A DNA stretch of 64,000 bases from Chondrus crispus (taxonomy: Eukaryota; Rhodophyta; Florideophyceae; Gigartinales; Gigartinaceae), in contig NW_005179233.1 in assembly GCF_000350225.1 (NCBI RefSeq), positions 15,135 to 79,134 of the forward strand, written 5' to 3'. The number at the start of each line of letters is the position of its first letter. Position 1 is the first letter of the stretch. The position numbers and the translations under genes are program-made. The notes under the pieces are model-generated. The model was not told where the DNA came from, ran no database searches, and saw nothing but the letters and a program-made list of their open reading frames with translations. Positions 58,960 to 64,000 of this stretch are shown in pieces.

Positions 58960-60318
58960 GTTGGTGTTTGAGGGTAGTAAATAGACAAAACGTTAGTGCG
59001 AGGAGGGAGGTAGTGGGGAGTTGTCGATGACGAGGCGATGGAGAGTAGAAAAGGGCAGGTGTAGGGGGCGGGGGGGAGAGCGCAGTGAAGAAGGCCAAAG
59101 TTACCGAAGGTTGGAAATGAGGTGCTTCGCAACGTGTGGGAGGCAGGCGCTTACTATGGAGGTTCACATCCATTCGTGTGGTGCAAATCCAGGTATTGTC
59201 ACAATGTTGTTTTTTAGGACTTTTTATAGGATTCTGTGAAATATCTCCGGAGCTCGATTGGATCTTTCCGATTCACCTCGCCTTATTGGCTCTATCTTCC
59301 ACCTGTTGATTCTGAATTGGTCAATACAAATTGGGTTTTTAGCAAGGATCCGCCAGCCAGGGCGCCCCTGTTACGACAGGAATGTGGCAGTACAGTATTC
59401 GACAACGTGGACACATCGACACGTTTGCGCGTGCATGAAGTGTACAGCAATCATCCACTCTCAACAACGGGTCCTGCATATCATATACAGTACCCTTGGT
59501 ACAGTATCATATTCCTGCAAAGAATGTCAACGCTGTCCTGTCCTGTCTCGGACACATTTCCCTTTAGGACCATTTGTGAATCTTAGGGTGACAGGTGCGG
59601 CTTTTGATGTATTAGCATGCTATGAACCAGTCTGCAACAAATCACAGAGACGGATGTCCACGAGTCCTGGCAGCAGATGTGCGGATGCCAACCGGACCAG
59701 ATATACACCCCCTACGTAAATTTCTCGGAGAACGCGTCAGGAGATAAACACGACTGTTAGGAAGACATGACTACACTTTGTGCGTACAGCGAGTGTTTTC
59801 AGCTGTTCACTGCTCACATGAGCACAATACGGCTTCCTTCGAACCAATACTGCATGACGTCTGCGGCAAAGGAGCCATCGAAACGGCTTGCTGTGTACAG
59901 TGCATCCCGCGCTTAGCTCTGAGAAATAAGCCGCTAGCCAGTCTGTTGTTCGGTGCTGCGTTTCGGTGGTTTTATATGCATAGGCACTGTGATTGGCCAC
60001 AGTGCCCTAATATTTTCAATTGAACTAGGGCGTCCAGCCATGCACCTTCGTTTTCAAGTTCCTCTGTCCCCGCCGTCCTGTTCACGGACGACGTACCGTT
60101 GACTGTCCGTGGCAGAAAAATAGGGGCGTATGCGGATTTCGTTGGCGTGTTTGGGACAAGGGATATCCTGAGGGACCTCGGAAGTCAAACACCTTCGGAA
60201 TCGGTGGTCGTTGGCCTGAGATACAGGGATTTCTAACACGAGCGCGGACAAGGAGGAAGTGCGAGACGTTTCGCCTTGCGCCGGCCGCATCCGGCGTCAA
60301 CACGCTCTCAGACTCGGT
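58960..60318. other. Intergenic, no gene seen
   Basis: Promoter side of the plastid-protein gene. Short frames on both strands lack features. Confidence 0.35.
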
Positions 60319-61014
60319 ATGGCGGACGAATGGACTCCTTCTGAGGACATGTCAACGGCGTGGTTGCGGAGAGTAGCGCATGAGACATTTTCTGACGACA
60401 CGAGTGCAGATTTCTCTGGTCTGAAGATCGAAGCTGTACGGCCACACGGCAAGCCCTTACGGATGGTTTTGCACGTTGAAGTACATATAAATGATGTTGG
60501 AGTTGGTCCGAGGTGACGTGGGTGCCTTCCGGTGAGCATACTGCATCGGCTGCGCTGGCGGTATTGTCGATCAACGGAGGCGCAAGCTGAGACCAAGGAC
60601 TTTGCTAGTGCCGTGAAACCGTTCCTGCAGAGCAAGCTGCGAGTTTGTAATGACGATTCGAATGCGTATACAGTGCATTGGAGCTTCTACGCGATGGTTC
60701 GAATTGCTACCGGTACTAACGTCGAGCTATTTGCAGATGGGATAAATGAATCTGGAGTTATGAACGCTTTTTGCAGTGCCGATGCCGGAGACGTTCTGTT
60801 CGGATCTATCGGGTCCTGGTTCGACATGGAGAGGAGCATCGTCGGTGGGGCTGGGAATCCTCCGTTCAACAGAGCATTTCTAGGGACGGCTGCGAGCCGC
60901 GTGAGATGTTCCGCAGCCGCACACCTTATCGACGTCCCGGGCACGGGCAGCGCGGCCGTGGCGTCTGTCCGCATGAACGACGAGCCAAAGTGGACGCCTG
61001 CAGTACCTTTGTAA
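60319..61014 (+). pseudogene. PCIF1-like m6Am methyltransferase core, fragmentary or intron-split
   Basis: Starting at ATG 60319 (MADEWTPSEDMSTAWLRRVA), the frame is broken at 60514 (TGA); an adjacent phase (EVTWVPSGEHTASAALAVLS) bridges to about 60590, then the first phase resumes and stays open to 61014. The later part reads VELFADGINESG, then FCSADAGDVLFGSIGSWFD, then GAGNPPFNRAF. The order E-x-FA...N...FCSA..D..FGS.GS..D...NPPF matches the catalytic core of PCIF1/CAPAM, which methylates cap-adjacent 2'-O-methyladenosine at N6; NPPF is the catalytic motif. The frame ends about 50 residues after NPPF, shorter than PCIF1, and no WW domain is seen. Either this is a decaying gene or an intron of about 75 bp lies at 60512-60590 and 3' exons are missing. 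Another NPPF-type N6-methyltransferase is the main alternative. Confidence 0.45.
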
Positions 61015-61547
61015 GGCATGGCCGTCCCTGCCGTGAGGCTGGAGACGCTGCTCGTGCTCGATGAACTGGATCATTATGTTCATCGCCCGCGCGTGCATGG
61101 GTCATGTTCATCATCCGCGAGTGCATGTACACGTATGCGTTTCCACGTATACACGTGTACTCAAACGACTGCGGCTACATAGACACAGTTTGATCTGCGC
61201 CGGCCGCATCCCTCGAGCTGGCTCATTTTTTTTTTGATAGTCGCATGCCGAGGGCATTTTACTCCTAAATAAGTTCGGCGAAGAGGCGGAGAAGGAAGAT
61301 GACGAGCGCTAGCAGTACTCAAGTGCGTCGGGCAGCGTCGAACGTGAGCATGCGGACTCCTTTCGCCTCCTGAGCAAGTCCCACCTGGACGGGCAAATTT
61401 ACACGTGGCCAAATAAATTTGACACTGGACAACAGACTGCAGCGCGAACTGTTACTGTACGGCAATTTATTTACTTGGATTGAAAGCCGCAGTTTAATCG
61501 CAGTTGAGGTTTATCAAATCAAGATATGCGCAGCATGCCAGTAGGAC
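61015..61547. other. Intergenic between convergent frames, no gene seen
   Basis: Holds alternating ACACGTGTA-like sequence near 61120-61165; no coding signal. Confidence 0.4.
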
Positions 61548-63437
61548 CTACGCAGTACCATTCCAATCATAAGCCTCCCCACTGTACACATATCCATGCC
61601 TCTCTGCCATCTCGTCAAACTCGGCTGGACCACGGCTGAACGCCTTGTATTTGATGGGTTCAATCTTCCCATCGTCAATGGCGTGCAATAGCGGCGTGAA
61701 GATCTTCCAGGCCTCCCTAAGTTCATCATCTCTCACAAACGCTGATGAATCCCCTCGCAAGACTTGAAGCATGAGTCTGGTGTACGCGTCCGGTAGATCG
61801 GAAAACTTGTCCGGGAACCGCGTCTTGTAGGACAAATCCAGCTCAGACATCACGGGGTCTCCTGCTAGACCCGGCGACTTGATGTTCATCTTCATGTAAA
61901 CTGCTTCGTTCGGCTGCAGACGCATCACGAGCTCGTTTCTCGACAATGTAGACCCATTTCCTGTGTCAGGGAACAATAGCGAAGATCCCGGTGCCCTCTT
62001 GAATTGAATACGCACTTCCGATTTGCGCTCGTTCAGTGCTTTGCCAGCCCTCATAATGAACGGTACTCCATCCCAGCGAGGATTGTTGATGTACATCACC
62101 AAAGCCGCAAATGTCGGAGTCTTTGAGTCATCAGGCACACCGTCATCATCGATGTAGGCCTGTTCAATGCCCTCATCATCGGAAATGTACTGCCCAGTAA
62201 TGCAGTCCTCTATGCGAATTGGTGGGATGGCCTGCAGAACCTTGACCTTCTCGTTGCGGATGTAGTCACCACTCTGCCGGGCAGGGGCTTCCATTGCAAA
62301 CATAGTGAGCACTTGCATTAGGTGATTCTGCATTACATCGCGAATAATTCCGCTCTTGTCAAAGTAGCCTCCTCTCCCCTTGGTGCCGAAGTCCTCTTTG
62401 AAAGAGATCACAACAGAGGCGATGTGATTGCGATTCCAAAGTGGTTCAAAAATGGAATTCGCAAATCGCATCACCAACAGATTTTGGACGGCTTCTTTCC
62501 CAATGTAATGGTCAATACGATAGGTCTCTTTCTCCTCGAGCATGTCTGAAAGGCTCTCATGGAGGGTCTCAAAGGATTCGAGATCACTGCCAAATGGCTT
62601 CTCCACAATGAAGCGAGACCAACCATTGTGGTTCGTGGCGGCCGCTTTGAGAGCCCCAGCGACCTTGGTGAATAGAGACGGGGGAATAGCGAAATAAAAT
62701 AGACGATTGGCGACCTCATGGCCAGATACTTGCTCCATTCCTGCCATCTCCATGGCGACCTTCTCGATCGCCGTTTCATCATCGTATCCTCCGGAGCGGT
62801 AGAAGCACTTTTTCAGGAAGGCATCAATAACCTCGTCGTCATCGCATTTGGCTGCGAGATAGTCGCGGAGAGTGGCGCGGAAGTCCTTATCTGTCTTTTG
62901 GGAACGAGCATAGCCCACAATTTGTACGTGCTCCGGAAGATAAGAAGAACGGAAGAGCGCGAAGAGGGACGGGTATGTCTTTTTCTTCGCGAGATCACCA
63001 GACGCGCCGATGACAACAACAGAAAGAGTATCACAGAGGTAATCGCAGCGATAAAACTCACCCTTGACGTCATGCTGGCTCTTCTTCCTGATTAGGGTAG
63101 GTCGATCCATGTCGGTGGAAGGCTGTGAGCTTTTGCTTGGACTCGGCTTCTTTTCGGATTCTGAGCTACGTTGAGCGGTAGGCCCTGACTTGGGTTTGGA
63201 GGTAGGCTCCGACCTGGGTTTGGAGGTGGGCTCCGACCTGGGTTTGGAGGTGGGCTCCGACCTGGGTTTGGAGGTGGGCTCCGACCTGGATTTGGAGGTA
63301 GACTCCGAGCTAGGCTTGGAGCCAGTCTCTGAGTTGGACGTCGGTTTGGCAGTCTTCGGAGGCGTATACTGCATAGGCTCGCTGCGTTTGCGCAGAATCG
63401 TCCTAGGATTCAGACCACGTGATGAGGAATGGCCCAT
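61548..63437 (-). CDS. Glucose-6-phosphate dehydrogenase with repetitive N-terminal extension
   Basis: 629 residues, single exon. Oxidises glucose-6-phosphate to 6-phosphogluconolactone with NADP+, the entry step of the oxidative pentose phosphate pathway. The dinucleotide-binding motif GASGDLAKKK is at about residue 142 and the active-site motif RIDHYIGKE at about 307; FVEKPFGSDLES-type sequence (IVEKPFGSDLESFE) and the C-terminal beta-plus-alpha part are present. The catalytic part is of usual length, but about 130 residues precede it: MGHSSSRG, then five copies of the octapeptide SEPTSKPR encoded by a 24-bp tandem repeat. MGHSSS fits an N-myristoylation context. The extension does not resemble a clear plastid transit peptide; membrane tethering or simple disorder are both possible. 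Confidence 0.95.
   Translation of the reverse strand: MGHSSSRGLNPRTILRKRSEPMQYTPPKTAKPTSNSETGSKPSSESTSKSRSEPTSKPRSEPTSKPRSEPTSKPRSEPTSKPKSGPTAQRSSESEKKPSPSKSSQPSTDMDRPTLIRKKSQHDVKGEFYRCDYLCDTLSVVVIGASGDLAKKKTYPSLFALFRSSYLPEHVQIVGYARSQKTDKDFRATLRDYLAAKCDDDEVIDAFLKKCFYRSGGYDDETAIEKVAMEMAGMEQVSGHEVANRLFYFAIPPSLFTKVAGALKAAATNHNGWSRFIVEKPFGSDLESFETLHESLSDMLEEKETYRIDHYIGKEAVQNLLVMRFANSIFEPLWNRNHIASVVISFKEDFGTKGRGGYFDKSGIIRDVMQNHLMQVLTMFAMEAPARQSGDYIRNEKVKVLQAIPPIRIEDCITGQYISDDEGIEQAYIDDDGVPDDSKTPTFAALVMYINNPRWDGVPFIMRAGKALNERKSEVRIQFKRAPGSSLLFPDTGNGSTLSRNELVMRLQPNEAVYMKMNIKSPGLAGDPVMSELDLSYKTRFPDKFSDLPDAYTRLMLQVLRGDSSAFVRDDELREAWKIFTPLLHAIDDGKIEPIKYKAFSRGPAEFDEMAERHGYVYSGEAYDWNGTA
63190..63305. repeat. 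24-bp coding tandem repeat in G6PD
   Basis: Units of GGGTTTGGAGGTGGGCTCCG plus ACCT, about five copies, nearly identical; they code for SEPTSKPR on the minus strand. Confidence 0.9.
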
Positions 63438-64000
63438 AGTTGGGAGAGAAAAGGACGCAAGAGTTAGTTAAGTGAGAGAAAATGAGGACGATGGGTGGGA
63501 AAAGGTGGGAGTAGAACGGAACAACTAGCTAGAAGTACGATGGCCCTTCGTAGCTTGTGTAACAATAACATACAGTACTTACTTTTTGCCTGCGCAGCAG
63601 CGGCAAGAGTGCGACGAAGGCACAGCCAATTTTACTGCCACGAAGAGGGATGGCAACGCAGAGCACTGCTGTCGCTCCGCTACTTTACAAGGCTTGATGT
63701 AATGTTAATGGGTGGGGCTCGACGGCATGTGCCTGCGTTACAATGGACAATACTAAATCATTCACACGACGCGATGGATTGGAACCTTGCCATCAACTAT
63801 CTCAACAAGGCCCCAACGAGTTGATCCTTCAAGTCAACAACGATTAGCGACAGGCCATGAAATATCGATTTTCGGTGCCTCCTACCTCGATTCTAATCCC
63901 GATTCTAATCCCGATCAGAGTCTGACCGTCTGGAATGACACAAGAAAGCCATTTTTCCAGTAATTATGGATAAGTTTCTATATAAGTCAATGGTTTTGCA
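63438..64000. other. Upstream region of the G6PD gene, no gene seen
   Basis: Probably holds the G6PD promoter. A short tandem duplication of GATTCTAATCCC occurs at about 63890-63915. Confidence 0.4.

Noticed and set aside
60259-60318. Start of the PCIF1-like frame at an upstream GTG
   Set aside because: No ATG; the first in-frame ATG at 60319 is preferred.
1-64000. CRISPR arrays, rRNA and tRNA genes
   Set aside because: No evenly spaced repeat-spacer arrays, rRNA-like blocks or credible tRNA cloverleaf sequences were recognised by eye; a tRNA scan would be needed to exclude single tRNAs.

Overview
The window reads as nuclear DNA of a photosynthetic eukaryote, most likely a multicellular red alga. 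The support is: long host genes that are mostly single-exon; a glycogen/floridean-starch phosphorylase; a tandem-fused GET3/ArsA ATPase; a small transit-peptide-bearing membrane protein split by one short GT-AG intron; and a dense population of DNA transposons and an LTR element between compact genes. The organism call is inference; no ribosomal or organelle marker is present.

Layout. 0-18 kb is a host block: the 3' part of a tandem BED-like zinc-finger gene (+), a HEAT-repeat protein (-), a small pogo-like transposon, a short Gly/Cys-rich gene (+), a double-domain GET3 ATPase (+), LEO1 of the PAF1 complex (-) and glycogen phosphorylase (-). 18.95-43.19 kb is a transposon island in which elements sit almost end to end: D1 (DDE_1-type transposase, TSD TTA), H1 (PIF/Harbinger-like with a Myb-like partner gene, TSD ACT), MITE A, a small TIR element (TSD CAG), pogo-like element B cut by a solo LTR (TSD CGTCG), a 6.5-kb LTR element carrying gag but no visible pol (TSD TTAAG), D2 (second DDE_1-type element, TSD ATT), H2 (complete-looking Harbinger-like element with both genes open, TSD ATT), and a MITE with H2-type ends (TSD ACT) that abuts the stop codon of the next host gene. 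43.2-64 kb is a second host block: a full-length ABCB transporter with two introns (-), a 2029-residue FG nucleoporin with a SAP-like motif (+), CDP-diacylglycerol synthase (-), the spliced plastid-targeted small protein (-), a broken or intron-containing fragment resembling the PCIF1 cap-m6Am methyltransferase core (+) and glucose-6-phosphate dehydrogenase (-).

How the genes relate. The host genes are ordinary housekeeping functions (carbon-store breakdown, NADPH supply, phospholipid precursor synthesis, membrane insertion, transcription elongation, nuclear transport, efflux) with no operon-like linkage. The best candidate for an under-described system is the mobile part: two Harbinger-like elements with the same convergent Myb-like/transposase gene pair, a non-autonomous derivative with the same ends, and two DDE_1-type transposons that appear to make 3-bp instead of TA target duplications. 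All intron boundaries, TSDs and TIRs were read by eye and the exon sums were checked for frame.
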